Source: an uncultured Pelagibacteraceae bacterium (GTDB taxonomy: Bacteria > Pseudomonadota > Alphaproteobacteria > Pelagibacterales > Pelagibacteraceae). From it: a DNA stretch of 64,000 nucleotides. The stretch lies in the NCBI GenBank assembly GCA_902523185.1, contig CABYYJ010000003.1, positions 1 to 64,000 of the forward strand, given 5' to 3'. Both the position numbers and the translations under genes were made by a program. Shown piece after piece: positions 8,616 through 16,697 of the stretch (its first letter is position 1; the number at the start of each line of letters is the position of its first letter). Under the pieces are notes generated by a model. The model had not been told where the DNA came from and did no database searches. It was given only the letters and a program-made list of their open reading frames with translations.

Positions 8616-9368
8616 ATGGAATTTAATAAACAAAAAACAGCTGTTCGATCATCTGCATCTGAAGCAGTTATAGATCAAGGCCTAAGATCTTACATGCTTA
8701 AGGTTTACAATTATATGGCATCAGGAGTGCTATTGACTGGGTTTGTTGCTTTATTGTTTTTTAAAATGGCCGTGGTTACTTCTTCGGAAGGTCAGATTGT
8801 CGGTTTAACGAATTTTGGTAACTCCATTTACGCCTCAGGTTTAAAATGGGTTATAATGTTAGCGCCACTTGCAATAGTCTTCTATATGAGTTTTGGAATA
8901 GCCAAAATGTCTGCAGCAAAAGCGCAAACAACTTTTTGGATTTTTGCGGCTTTGATGGGAGCATCTTTATCATCAATCTTTTTAATTTATACTGGCGCTA
9001 GTATTACAAGAGTTTTCTTTATCACAGCCGGTACTTTCGGTGCGATGAGTATCTACGGATACACCACAAAAAGAGATCTAACTAAACTTGGCTCTTTTTT
9101 AATGATGGGTTTATTTGGAATTATAATTGCCTCGCTAGTTAATATTTTTATGAAATCTTCAATGATGTATTTCGTAATTTCAATAATTGGTGTGCTGATA
9201 TTTGTTGGTTTAACAGCATATGATACTCAAAAAATTAAAAATATGTATTTAGTAAGCGATAGTGGTGAGCTGATGGGTAAAAAAGCTGTTATGGGTGCTT
9301 TAACACTTTACCTTGATTTCATAAATCTTTTCATAATGCTTTTAAGACTTTTCGGCCAAAGAAGATAA
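8616..9368 (+). CDS. Bax inhibitor-1/YccA family membrane protein
   Basis: The 250-residue protein has about seven hydrophobic segments after a soluble 25-residue N-terminus. The BI-1/YccA signature is seen as the early YNYMASGVLLTGFVALLF, and near the end GLTAYDTQKIKNMY with the Asp thought to act in pH-sensing calcium leak of BI-1 relatives, followed by GALTLYLDFINLFIMLLRLFG. Bacterial members such as YccA interact with the FtsH protease, while others behave as calcium leak channels. Which applies here is unknown. It converges on the DUF2794 gene with adjoining stops. Confidence 0.94.
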   Translation: MEFNKQKTAVRSSASEAVIDQGLRSYMLKVYNYMASGVLLTGFVALLFFKMAVVTSSEGQIVGLTNFGNSIYASGLKWVIMLAPLAIVFYMSFGIAKMSAAKAQTTFWIFAALMGASLSSIFLIYTGASITRVFFITAGTFGAMSIYGYTTKRDLTKLGSFLMMGLFGIIIASLVNIFMKSSMMYFVISIIGVLIFVGLTAYDTQKIKNMYLVSDSGELMGKKAVMGALTLYLDFINLFIMLLRLFGQRR

Positions 9369-9716
9369 TTACTTTACTAACCTAAGTTTGTTCCAGCTAG
9401 TCTTGCTAATTAGGTAATTTAGATTTTCTGATTTATTTAAAACATTTCCATTTCTATCTTTAATAAAAAACTTTTCATTTGAATATTTCGGCTTAAGGTT
9501 TTTCGTAATTCTTATAACTGGTTTTTCCGACGCTCTTTGGTAAACATCAAAGGATACCTCCCTTGATCCTGTCGAAAAAGCATAATCTTTCCATGAGCCA
9601 TTAGAAACCATCTTTGCATAAAGATTTAAGATACATTGAAGCTCTTTTTTAATGAAGAATTCTTCTTTTCCTCTTTTAATTTTATCGTTATTTACAACTA
9701 ATTTTATATGTTTCAT
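9369..9716 (-). CDS. DUF2794 family protein
   Basis: This 115-residue soluble protein matches the alphaproteobacterial DUF2794 pattern: an F-x-x-x-EL-x-x-IL-x-x-Y start (FFIKKELQCILNLYAKMV), then GSWKDYAFSTG, FDVYQRASEKPVIRI and a final section with GNVLNKSENLNYLI. The function of the family is unknown. Its start overlaps the end of yciB by four bases, so the two are co-translated. Confidence 0.8.
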   Translation of the reverse strand: MKHIKLVVNNDKIKRGKEEFFIKKELQCILNLYAKMVSNGSWKDYAFSTGSREVSFDVYQRASEKPVIRITKNLKPKYSNEKFFIKDRNGNVLNKSENLNYLISKTSWNKLRLVK

Positions 9717-10264
9717 ATTTTATATTTTCTTATTAAGGGCAATTGAAAGATGGTGAAAATGAAAGTAATTGGTAAAATTCCCCACACTTTAAAATTAACC
9801 CAAGTCGTTTCTGGCTGAGTTCTCCAAACAATCTCATTAACAATAGCTAAAAAAATAAAAAAGTAAGCCCACCTAAAATTTAATTTATCCCAACCAGCCT
9901 CATTTAATTGAAAAGCAGTTTGTAGAAAAAATTTTAAGAAATTTTTTTTGAAAAAAACCTTACCTAAGATTAATGTTACTGCAAATATTATATTTACTAT
10001 TGTTGGTTTCATATAAATAAAAATTGGATTATTAAAATATAACGTTAAGCCACCAAATAACGTTATAATTATTCCTCCTATTAACGGCACATAAGGAATT
10101 TGTTTGTCTAAATAATAAATTATTGCTACGGCCAATATTGTTGCAAAGATTAATGGAGGAATAGCTGAGGTTAAGCTATTACCGCTTTTATAATATATTA
10201 TAAAAAAAATTAATAATGGCCCAAAGTCACATATAAATTTTAAAAATGACTTATTCACAATCAT
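9713..10264 (-). CDS. Inner membrane protein YciB / IspZ family
   Basis: The 183-residue membrane protein has about five transmembrane segments and the family landmarks FICDFGPLLIFFIIYY at the start, FLQTAFQLNEAGWDKLNFRWAYFFIFLAIVNEIVW in the second half, and WVNFKVWGILPITFIFTIFQLP at the end. YciB/IspZ proteins contribute to cell envelope integrity and septation. In many alphaproteobacteria the gene is next to ftsY, but here ftsY lies about 19 kb away. It is divergent from hspQ. Confidence 0.92.
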   Translation of the reverse strand: MIVNKSFLKFICDFGPLLIFFIIYYKSGNSLTSAIPPLIFATILAVAIIYYLDKQIPYVPLIGGIIITLFGGLTLYFNNPIFIYMKPTIVNIIFAVTLILGKVFFKKNFLKFFLQTAFQLNEAGWDKLNFRWAYFFIFLAIVNEIVWRTQPETTWVNFKVWGILPITFIFTIFQLPLIRKYKI

Positions 10265-10335
10265 TAGATTAACATATTATAAATTTTTAACAAATTAGAT
10301 ATTGATTTTAACATAAAAATTACTAACTATTAGAT

Positions 10336-10659
10336 ATGGCTAGAAGTGATAACGCAAAATTTTCAATCGGAGACGTTGTAAAGCATCGGCATTTTGATTT
10401 TAGAGGTGTTATATACGACGTAGACTTTGAATTTAATAATTCAGAGGAATGGTATCAATCTATTCCAAAAGAGGTCAGGCCTAGAAAAGATCAACCTTTC
10501 TATCATTTGTTAGCGGAAAGCAATGAGGTTACTTACGAGGCTTACGTATCAGAGCAAAACCTGTTACTGGATAAGTCTAAAGAACCAGTAAGACATCCTC
10601 TTATAGAGGAGATTTTTTCAGGTAAAAAAGGCTCGAGCTACTTCAAAATTTCAAACTAG
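10336..10659 (+). CDS. hspQ: HspQ/YccV-like heat shock protein
   Basis: The 107-residue protein carries the YccV-like domain: AKFSIGDVVKHRHFDFRGVIYDVD, then DQPFYHLLAESN and TYEAYVSEQNLL. HspQ in enterobacteria is a hemimethylated-DNA-binding heat shock protein and a specificity enhancer for Lon protease. It stands alone, divergent from yciB and followed by a 174-base spacer that holds two inverted repeats. No heat-shock promoter was recognised. Confidence 0.9.
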   Translation: MARSDNAKFSIGDVVKHRHFDFRGVIYDVDFEFNNSEEWYQSIPKEVRPRKDQPFYHLLAESNEVTYEAYVSEQNLLLDKSKEPVRHPLIEEIFSGKKGSSYFKISN

Positions 10660-10682
10660 ATAAGCTCGCCTTAAATAAAACA

Positions 10683-10698
10683 AGATTTACTCAAATCT
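10683..10698 (+). repeat. Short inverted repeat after hspQ
   Basis: AGATTT (10683-10688) and AAATCT (10693-10698) form a 6-bp stem with a four-base ACTC loop, 23 bases after the hspQ stop. There is no T-run after it, so it does not look like a standard intrinsic terminator. It may be part of the same structured transcript as the larger hairpin at 10733-10787, or may only be a processed 3' end of hspQ. Confidence 0.4.
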
Positions 10699-10732
10699 GG
10701 AACACAGAGATATTGTAATCATTGAGTGTTTT

Positions 10733-10787
10733 AGCCTAATTGAGAATAAACTTCTTAAATATACTCCCTCCCATTCTCAATTGGGCT
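10733..10787 (+). ncRNA. Candidate structured RNA or leader hairpin before ccmC
   Basis: Bases 10733-10747 (AGCCTAATTGAGAAT) pair with 10773-10787 (ATTCTCAATTGGGCT) over 15 positions, 14 Watson-Crick plus one G-T wobble. The 25-base loop ends in CTCCCTCCC (10764-10772), complementary to purine-rich ribosome-binding sequence. It lies between hspQ and ccmC, about 45 bases before the ccmC start. It could be a small regulatory RNA or a cis-acting ccm leader. No T-run follows, so a terminator is unlikely. It matches no Rfam family I can name. Confidence 0.45.
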
Positions 10788-10833
10788 TATAATAGAACTT
10801 CACAAAAAAAAATTATTATAGTAGTTAGTGCTG

Positions 10834-11541
10834 ATGTTTAGTTTTTTTTATAATAGCAATATCTTCATTTGGATTGAAAAATTACTGAATTTTATTAATT
10901 CTATATTTTTTGTACTGCTTGTAGCAGCACTTTCGTTTGCTTTAATTTTTTCTCCTCCGGATTACCTTCAGGGAGACAGTGTTAGAATTATGTATGTTCA
11001 TGTTCCAGCAGCATGGATTGGACTTGCCTCTTTTACTTCTATAGCCATACTTTCAATTTTAAATTTTATATTTAAGATAAAAAATTTAATACTCATTACT
11101 AAAAGCATCGCACCTATAGGTTTCATGTTTACGTGTTTAGCTATTATTACTGGCGCGATATGGGGACAACCCACTTGGGGAACTTATTGGGCTTGGGATG
11201 CCAGAATAACATCGATGGTAGTTCTAGCTATTTTTTATTTTATTTTTATAATGATTCATAAGCTCATTTCTGAGGGGGAAAAAGCAAATAGAATATCTAG
11301 TTTTGTAGCAATTATTGGTTTAATAAATATTCCTATCATAAAGTTTTCGGTAAATTGGTGGAGTACGCTTCATCAACCGGCAAGTATTAAGATCTCAGGA
11401 GAAAGCAGTATTCATTCTTCAATGTTGATGCCATTATTACTTATGTTTTTTGTTATGATTTTGTATTGTGCGCTAATTTTTCTAATGAAATATAAGACAG
11501 AAATCATTAGAATTAAGAAGAAAAATTTAAATAGACTATGA
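10834..11541 (+). CDS. ccmC: Haem exporter/ligand protein CcmC
   Basis: CcmC presents haem to CcmE on the periplasmic side of the inner membrane in system I cytochrome c maturation. The protein has six transmembrane segments and the tryptophan-rich WWD motif GQPTWGTYWAWDAR. The two haem-ligand histidines lie in RIMYVHVPAAWIG and STLHQPASI, flanking that motif. A GTG at 10828 would add two residues; I prefer the ATG at 10834 because neither has a strong ribosome binding site. ccmA and ccmB, which usually precede it, are absent here. Confidence 0.95.
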   Translation: MFSFFYNSNIFIWIEKLLNFINSIFFVLLVAALSFALIFSPPDYLQGDSVRIMYVHVPAAWIGLASFTSIAILSILNFIFKIKNLILITKSIAPIGFMFTCLAIITGAIWGQPTWGTYWAWDARITSMVVLAIFYFIFIMIHKLISEGEKANRISSFVAIIGLINIPIIKFSVNWWSTLHQPASIKISGESSIHSSMLMPLLLMFFVMILYCALIFLMKYKTEIIRIKKKNLNRL

Positions 11542-11771
11542 TTCAAAACTTAATATTTATGAATGGCTACGGAGTATTTGTTTGGTCATCTTTTGTAATC
11601 ACTTTTATAGTTTGTGCTGTGGTATATTTTAAAACACTTAAAACTTTAAAAAAATATGAAAAAGAGTTTGCAAAAGAAATCGAAGATCTTTCAATTGAAA
11701 AAAGAAAGAGAGTTCTAGAAAACTCCAAAATCGCTTCACAGGTTTTATCTTCCTTTAATAAATCAATTTAA
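11538..11771 (+). CDS. ccmD: Cytochrome c maturation protein CcmD
   Basis: The 77-residue protein fits CcmD: one N-terminal membrane helix (about residues 10-31, preceded by MNGYGVFVWSSF) and a charged cytoplasmic tail. CcmD helps release holo-CcmE from the CcmABC complex. The tail is longer than in many CcmD proteins (about 45 residues, predicted helical). Identification rests on the size, topology, the GYGxFVW-type opening and the location between ccmC (four-base overlap) and ccmE. Confidence 0.85.
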   Translation: MIQNLIFMNGYGVFVWSSFVITFIVCAVVYFKTLKTLKKYEKEFAKEIEDLSIEKRKRVLENSKIASQVLSSFNKSI

Positions 11772-11779
11772 AGCATTTA

Positions 11780-12208
11780 ATGCTTCAGAAAAAAGTAAAA
11801 AAAAGAGCATCTCTCTTAGCAGTCATTTTAACTGCGTCTGTCCTATCAATATTTTTAATTTTAAATTCTCTTAATAAAAATATTTTATACTTTAAATCTC
11901 CTACTGAAATAAAGAACAGCCAAGATGTTGATTTTAATAAAAAATTAAGGGTAGGAGGTATGGTTAAAAAAGATACACTTAAAATTAATGAAGAAGAAAT
12001 AAAATTTATAATTACAGATTTTAAAAATGAAATTAAAGTTAGTTTTAGAGGTACTGTTCCAAATTTATTCTCTGAAGGCAGAGGAGTAGTAGCCGAGGGA
12101 AAACTACAAGATAAAAAATTTTTTATCGCCGATAGAATTCTAGCAAAACATGATGAGAATTATATGCCACCTGAATTAAAAAAAATAATGAAAGAAGATG
12201 CTAAGTAA
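11780..12208 (+). CDS. ccmE: Cytochrome c-type biogenesis haem chaperone CcmE
   Basis: CcmE is a membrane-anchored periplasmic protein that binds haem covalently and hands it to CcmF/CcmH. The 142-residue protein has an N-terminal anchor (about residues 10-28), a beta-barrel (OB-fold) domain with LRVGGMVKKDTL and IKVSFRGTVPNLFSEGRGVVAEG, and the haem-attachment motif AKHDENYMPPE, where His124 is the covalent ligand. The start codon sits inside a short palindrome (11771-11785). The end overlaps ccmF by 11 bases. Confidence 0.96.
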   Translation: MLQKKVKKRASLLAVILTASVLSIFLILNSLNKNILYFKSPTEIKNSQDVDFNKKLRVGGMVKKDTLKINEEEIKFIITDFKNEIKVSFRGTVPNLFSEGRGVVAEGKLQDKKFFIADRILAKHDENYMPPELKKIMKEDAK

Positions 12209-14072
12209 TATTGGAAATTTTTTACTATTTTTAAATGTTTTTTTAAGTTTTCTGGTTATTTTTTACTCTTTCCAAAATTTAAAAACATCTCAAAATAAAA
12301 TTTTTAAAAATATTTATCAGATTAATTTATTTCAGTGCACTTCTATTCTGATTTGTTTTTTAACTTTAATATCTGCTTTCTTAACTTCAGACTTTTCTTT
12401 ATTATCTGTTTATCAAAATTCTCATTCATTAAAACCTACTTTTTATAAAATTTCTGGGACATGGGGTAATCATGAGGGAAGTTTGCTATTATGGGTAATA
12501 ATTTTAACAATTTTTTCTTTTTTATTCCTAATATTAAATAAAAAGCATCCTAAAAACTATAGACTTTATACTTTAATTATCCAAAATTTTTTAATTTTAG
12601 GTTTTTTATTTTTTATATTATTTAATTCTAATCCTTTTAGTATTATTACTCCAGTGCCCAATGAGGGTTTAGGACTTAATCCAATTTTACAAGACCCAGC
12701 TTTAGCGATACACCCACCTTTACTTTATATAGGATTTGTTGGATCTTCTATTTATTTTTCCTCGGCAATAGCATCAATGATTACTAACTACTCAGATAAA
12801 ATGTTTGCGACCTCTATCAAAAGCTGGGTTTTAGTTTCTTGGGCATTTCAAACACTTGGTATTCTGGTTGGATCAATTTGGGCTTATTACGAATTAGGAT
12901 GGGGTGGCTTTTGGTTTTGGGATCCTGTAGAAAATGCTTCATTGTTACCATGGTTTGCGATGACTGCTTTATTTCATTCCTTGTTAGTACTAGAAAAAAG
13001 AAATGCACTTTATTTTTGGGTAATAATTCTATGTTTACTAACTTTTATTCTTAGTGTGACTGGTACATTTTTAGTGAGATCAGGAATATTAAATTCTGTT
13101 CACACATTTGCCAATGATCCGTCAAGAGGAATATATATTTTAATATTTTTAAGTATGATGATAATTGGTTCAATTTACTTTTTATTCACTAAATACAAAC
13201 CTAACAACTATCGAATAAACTCTAACAGCAAGGAAACTTTTGTTTTAATTAATAATTGGTTTATGATGTTTTATCTTATTACAGTACTTTTAGGTACATT
13301 ATATCCAATTTTTACCGATGTTATATCAAAAAATAAAATATCAGTAGGCCCACCTTTTTATAATACAGTAATTATTCCAATTGTTGTTATTTTTTTATTT
13401 TTAATGGCTATTGGACCTCAAACAAAATGGATAAAAAATAAATTTGAAAATATCAAAGAATTGCTGGTAATCACTGCAGGCGCAGTCTTAATAAACTTCA
13501 CAATTATATTTTTCTTTAAAAGTTATAGCTTCATCTCAAATTTAATAATCATATCATCTATTTTTTTAATTATTTCTTCTTTATTCGATTTTTTTAAAAA
13601 AGAAAAAATTAACCTCGCAAGAATAATTTCTCATTTATCTTTTGGTTTTCTTATATTGTTTATTGGTTTAAATCATAATTTTTCTGTAGAAAAAGATTTT
13701 AATTTAAAACTTGGTGAAACAAAACAAATGGAAAATTATGAGTTTTTTTTACAAGATTTAGAATTAAATCAGCATAAAAATTTTAAAGCGGTGGTAGGAA
13801 AATTAAAAGTGAGCAACTTATTAACAAATGAGAGGAGAATACTTAAACCTGAAATAAGGATTTATGATAATCCTCAAACTTTAACTTACGAAACTTCTAT
13901 CCAGACAAATTTTTTCAGAGACTATTATCTAACCATGAGTAATATTGATAGGTCAGATTACTACAATATTAAATTTCAAAAAAAACCTTTAATGATTTGG
14001 ATTTGGATTTCTGCTTTTATGATATCTATTGGAGGATTTTTAAGTACATTTAGAAATGCGAAATATAATTAA
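12198..14072 (+). CDS. ccmF: Cytochrome c haem lyase subunit CcmF
   Basis: CcmF is the large inner membrane subunit of the haem lyase that attaches haem to apocytochrome c. The 624-residue protein has many transmembrane segments, GTWGNHEGSLLLWV (about residues 87-100), LQDPALAIHPPLLYIG, and the WWD domain GWGGFWFWDPVENASLLPW (about 234-252). The second half includes SGILNSVHTFANDPSRG. Length is slightly below the usual 640-670. It overlaps ccmE by 11 bases and ccmG by 17. Confidence 0.97.
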   Translation: MLSNIGNFLLFLNVFLSFLVIFYSFQNLKTSQNKIFKNIYQINLFQCTSILICFLTLISAFLTSDFSLLSVYQNSHSLKPTFYKISGTWGNHEGSLLLWVIILTIFSFLFLILNKKHPKNYRLYTLIIQNFLILGFLFFILFNSNPFSIITPVPNEGLGLNPILQDPALAIHPPLLYIGFVGSSIYFSSAIASMITNYSDKMFATSIKSWVLVSWAFQTLGILVGSIWAYYELGWGGFWFWDPVENASLLPWFAMTALFHSLLVLEKRNALYFWVIILCLLTFILSVTGTFLVRSGILNSVHTFANDPSRGIYILIFLSMMIIGSIYFLFTKYKPNNYRINSNSKETFVLINNWFMMFYLITVLLGTLYPIFTDVISKNKISVGPPFYNTVIIPIVVIFLFLMAIGPQTKWIKNKFENIKELLVITAGAVLINFTIIFFFKSYSFISNLIIISSIFLIISSLFDFFKKEKINLARIISHLSFGFLILFIGLNHNFSVEKDFNLKLGETKQMENYEFFLQDLELNQHKNFKAVVGKLKVSNLLTNERRILKPEIRIYDNPQTLTYETSIQTNFFRDYYLTMSNIDRSDYYNIKFQKKPLMIWIWISAFMISIGGFLSTFRNAKYN

Positions 14073-14577
14073 ATTAATTACTGTTTTATTAATAATATTT
14101 GTATTAAGCATATTTTATATTTCTCTCAACAGAAATACTAATTATGATACAGAATATCTTGTTGGAAATAAATTAGCAGAAATTAAACTAAAAGATTTCG
14201 ATAAAGATACTTTTTATACTGAAAACGATTTTAAAAATAGTAAATATACTTTAATAAATTTCTGGGCCTCATGGTGTGGGCCATGTCGAGTTGAGCATCC
14301 AGTTTTAATGAAACTATCGAAAGAAAAGAATTTGAGAATATTCGGTGTTAACTTTAAAGACAGCAAAAATAATGCAACAAAATTTTTAGATAACCTGGGA
14401 AACCCATATTATCAAATTGCTGGCGATCAAGATGGCAAACAGTCAATTAGATTTGGAATTTATGGAATACCTGAAAGTATTTTAGTAAACAGTGAATTAA
14501 TAATTCTAAAAAAATATATAGGTCCACTAAATTTGGATGATTTAAATGAAATAAAAATACTTATGAAATCCTTATGA
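14056..14577 (+). CDS. ccmG: Thiol:disulfide interchange protein CcmG/DsbE
   Basis: CcmG is a membrane-tethered periplasmic thioredoxin that keeps apocytochrome c cysteines reduced for haem attachment. The 173-residue protein has a membrane anchor (about residues 5-24), then the thioredoxin active site LINFWASWCGPCRVEHP with Cys74 and Cys77, the GVNFKDSKNNATKFL segment typical of CcmG, and the cis-proline region GIPESILV. It starts inside the ccmF end and overlaps ccmH by four bases. Confidence 0.95.
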   Translation: MRNIIKLITVLLIIFVLSIFYISLNRNTNYDTEYLVGNKLAEIKLKDFDKDTFYTENDFKNSKYTLINFWASWCGPCRVEHPVLMKLSKEKNLRIFGVNFKDSKNNATKFLDNLGNPYYQIAGDQDGKQSIRFGIYGIPESILVNSELIILKKYIGPLNLDDLNEIKILMKSL

Positions 14578-14945
14578 AATTTAAATTTGCTTTTTTAATA
14601 TTTTTCATTTTATTTAATTTCAACAGCTCTATTTCTAAAGAGATTATTAATGAACTTGAAATTCACAAAAATTTAAGATGCCTAGTATGTCAAGGTCAGT
14701 CTATCTCAGACTCTAATTCAGATTTTGCACTAACTTTAAAGTCGGTAGTCAAAGACTTGATAGATGAAGGCAAAACAGAGGATGAAATTTATAGCTTTTT
14801 GTCTGATAAATACGGTGATTGGATTTTGTATAAACCAAAATTTAATTTAGAAAACTTCACGCTTTGGGTTTTTCCCTATATTGTTTTAATTATTGGCGGA
14901 TTTATTATTATATTTTTGATAAAAAAACGCTCAAAAAATGTATAA
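14574..14945 (+). CDS. ccmH: Cytochrome c-type biogenesis protein CcmH/CycL
   Basis: CcmH takes part in thiol exchange with apocytochrome c at the haem lyase. The 123-residue protein has a signal peptide (about residues 1-21), the LRCLVCQGQSISDSNSDFA motif with Cys36 and Cys39, the GKTEDEIYSFLSDKYGDWILYKP motif, and a C-terminal membrane helix (about 96-118). This is the short CycL form; the TPR partner CcmI/CycH is not in the window. It ends the ccm operon. Confidence 0.96.
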   Translation: MKFKFAFLIFFILFNFNSSISKEIINELEIHKNLRCLVCQGQSISDSNSDFALTLKSVVKDLIDEGKTEDEIYSFLSDKYGDWILYKPKFNLENFTLWVFPYIVLIIGGFIIIFLIKKRSKNV

Positions 14946-14990
14946 ATTGCTAACTGTACTTATTAGCTATTTAGTTGTATTTTTCGCTTT

Positions 14991-15494
14991 ATGAAATTTC
15001 AATTTTTGTTAGCTTGCCTTGTCTCATTATTTACACTTACGTCGGTGTTAGCTGAAGATGCTAATACTGATATTTCATTTTATACCGGCACTTTCGATGT
15101 CATTGATAAAGAGGGAGATGACCAAACTACTTTATTTGGAATTGAACACAAAAACTCAGACTTATTCCGTGATACGTTTTTAGGAAAATTCAAGCCAATC
15201 ACTGGAGGTTTTATCACTGGAAAAAGTTCTGTTTACTTATACACAGGAATAGAAGGTCAATATGGAATTGGACCTTTAAAAATTTTACCAAGTTTTACGC
15301 CTGGTTATTATGAAAAAGGCGACGGAAAAGATCTAGGAAGTATATTTGAATTTAAAAGTGAAATTAAAATTGGTTTAGAGATATTTGAAGATTCAAAATT
15401 AAGTTACAGTTATAGTCACATTTCAAATAACGATTGGGGCGATACTAACCCAGGTACAGACAATCAACATATAACCTTTTCAAAAAGTTTTTAA
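14991..15494 (+). CDS. PagL-like acyloxyacyl hydrolase (lipid A deacylase family)
   Basis: The 167-residue protein has a signal peptide (about residues 1-21, ending VLAE) and alternating beta strands ending in a terminal aromatic (SKSF), as in small outer membrane barrels. The segment SYSYSHISNNDWGDTNPGTDNQ matches the PagL active-site region: His143 and Ser145 line up with the catalytic His-X-Ser pair. The position of the third catalytic residue (Glu in PagL, 14 residues after His) is Asp157 here. Activity on lipid A 3-O-acyl chains is therefore plausible but not certain. It follows ccmH after 45 bases and precedes the FMN oxidase by five. Confidence 0.72.
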   Translation: MKFQFLLACLVSLFTLTSVLAEDANTDISFYTGTFDVIDKEGDDQTTLFGIEHKNSDLFRDTFLGKFKPITGGFITGKSSVYLYTGIEGQYGIGPLKILPSFTPGYYEKGDGKDLGSIFEFKSEIKIGLEIFEDSKLSYSYSHISNNDWGDTNPGTDNQHITFSKSF

Positions 15495-15499
15495 CAATT

Positions 15500-16648
15500 A
15501 TGACTTTGAATGATTGTTATAATTTTGAAGATTTTAGAAAATTAGCAAAAAAAAATTTACCTGCTCCAATTTTTCACTACATCGATGGTGGTTCTGATGA
15601 TGAAACTACACTAAGAAGAAATACCGAAGCGTTCCTAAAATGTGATTTAGTGCCAAACATTTTAGCCAGTGTGGGTGAACCTGATTTGACTACCTCAGTT
15701 TTTGGCCAAAAAATAGATTTACCAATTTTTTTATCTCCAACTGCAATGCAAAGATTGTACCATCACGATGGAGATAAAGCTTCAGCAAGAGCAGCAGAAA
15801 AATTTGGAACTTTTTATAGCATGTCTACAATGGCCACTTCTTCAATTGAAGAAATTGCAAATATTTCTGGAGGCCCAAAACTTTTTCAACTCTATATTCA
15901 TAAAGATCAAGGACTTACAGATAATTTAATTGATAGATGTAAAAGTTCTGGATTCAAAGCGATGTGTCTTACAGTTGATACAGTTGTTGCAGGAAATAGA
16001 GAAAGAGATCATAGATGGGGGTTTACCACTCCACCTAAATTGACTTTAAAAAGTCTGATGAGTTTCGCGATGCATCCAAAATGGGCTTTAAATTACTTAA
16101 CCCACGAAAAATTTCAATTAGCCAACGTTTCTCATTGGACAAAAAAAGGATCTAGTATTGCGAAAGGCGTAATGGAGTACATCAACGAACAATATGATCC
16201 CGCAATGAGTTGGAAAGATGCAGAATACGTGGTGAAGAAATGGGGAGGACCATTTGCTCTTAAAGGTGTTATGTCAGTTGAGGATGCTAAGAGGGCAGTA
16301 GAAATTGGTGCGTCTGCTATTATGCTTTCAAATCATGGGGGGAGACAGCTTGATGGATCAAGATCTCCATTCGATCAATTACCTGCGATAGCTGATGCAG
16401 TTGGAGGAAAGTTGGAAATTATTTTAGATGGCGGGATTAGAAGAGGAACACATGTTCTAAAAGCGCTTTCATTGGGAGCAACGGCATGTAGTTTTGGAAA
16501 AGGTTTTCTATTTGCATTGGGTGCTGGTGGGCAGAAAGGTGTAGAGCAGATTTTGTCAAGAATGAAAGATGAAATCAGAAGAGATATGATTTTACTGGGG
16601 TGCAAAAGCATAAAAGAGCTTAATAAAACAAAAATTGCTTACAGATGA
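15500..16648 (+). CDS. FMN-dependent alpha-hydroxy acid dehydrogenase (LldD/glycolate oxidase family)
   Basis: The 382-residue TIM-barrel flavoenzyme oxidises an L-2-hydroxy acid to the 2-oxo acid. Expected residues are present: Tyr27 (FHYIDGGSDDETTLRRN), Tyr132 (LFQLYIHKD), Lys255 (PFALKGVMS), His279 and Arg282 (MLSNHGGRQLDGSRSP), then LDGGIRRGTHVLKALSLGA in the phosphate-binding part. Sequence cannot separate lactate, glycolate, mandelate or other substrates. The neighbours (aminotransferase, glcDEF, 2-hydroxyacid dehydrogenase, TRAP transporter) suggest a role in 2-hydroxyacid use. Electrons would go to a quinone or cytochrome if LldD-like, or to oxygen if oxidase-like. Confidence 0.92.
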   Translation: MTLNDCYNFEDFRKLAKKNLPAPIFHYIDGGSDDETTLRRNTEAFLKCDLVPNILASVGEPDLTTSVFGQKIDLPIFLSPTAMQRLYHHDGDKASARAAEKFGTFYSMSTMATSSIEEIANISGGPKLFQLYIHKDQGLTDNLIDRCKSSGFKAMCLTVDTVVAGNRERDHRWGFTTPPKLTLKSLMSFAMHPKWALNYLTHEKFQLANVSHWTKKGSSIAKGVMEYINEQYDPAMSWKDAEYVVKKWGGPFALKGVMSVEDAKRAVEIGASAIMLSNHGGRQLDGSRSPFDQLPAIADAVGGKLEIILDGGIRRGTHVLKALSLGATACSFGKGFLFALGAGGQKGVEQILSRMKDEIRRDMILLGCKSIKELNKTKIAYR

Positions 16649-16697
16649 TGCAAAAAAACTAGTTTTCAAAAGTGATAATAAATATTAGGTTAAAAAT

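Noticed and set aside
10660-10833. 6S RNA or tRNA in the hspQ-ccmC spacer
   Set aside because: The length would allow 6S RNA, but the ends do not pair with each other and no open central bubble is apparent. No tRNA cloverleaf or TTCRA T-loop with matching stems was found.
11771-11785. Palindrome AAGCATT-T-AATGCTT at the ccmE start codon
   Set aside because: A one-base centre cannot form an RNA hairpin, and arms of seven AT-rich bases are expected by chance in this DNA. Too weak to call an operator.
16655-16666. 12-base palindrome AAAACTAGTTTT before the aminotransferase gene
   Set aside because: Short and low complexity; no promoter element is aligned with it.
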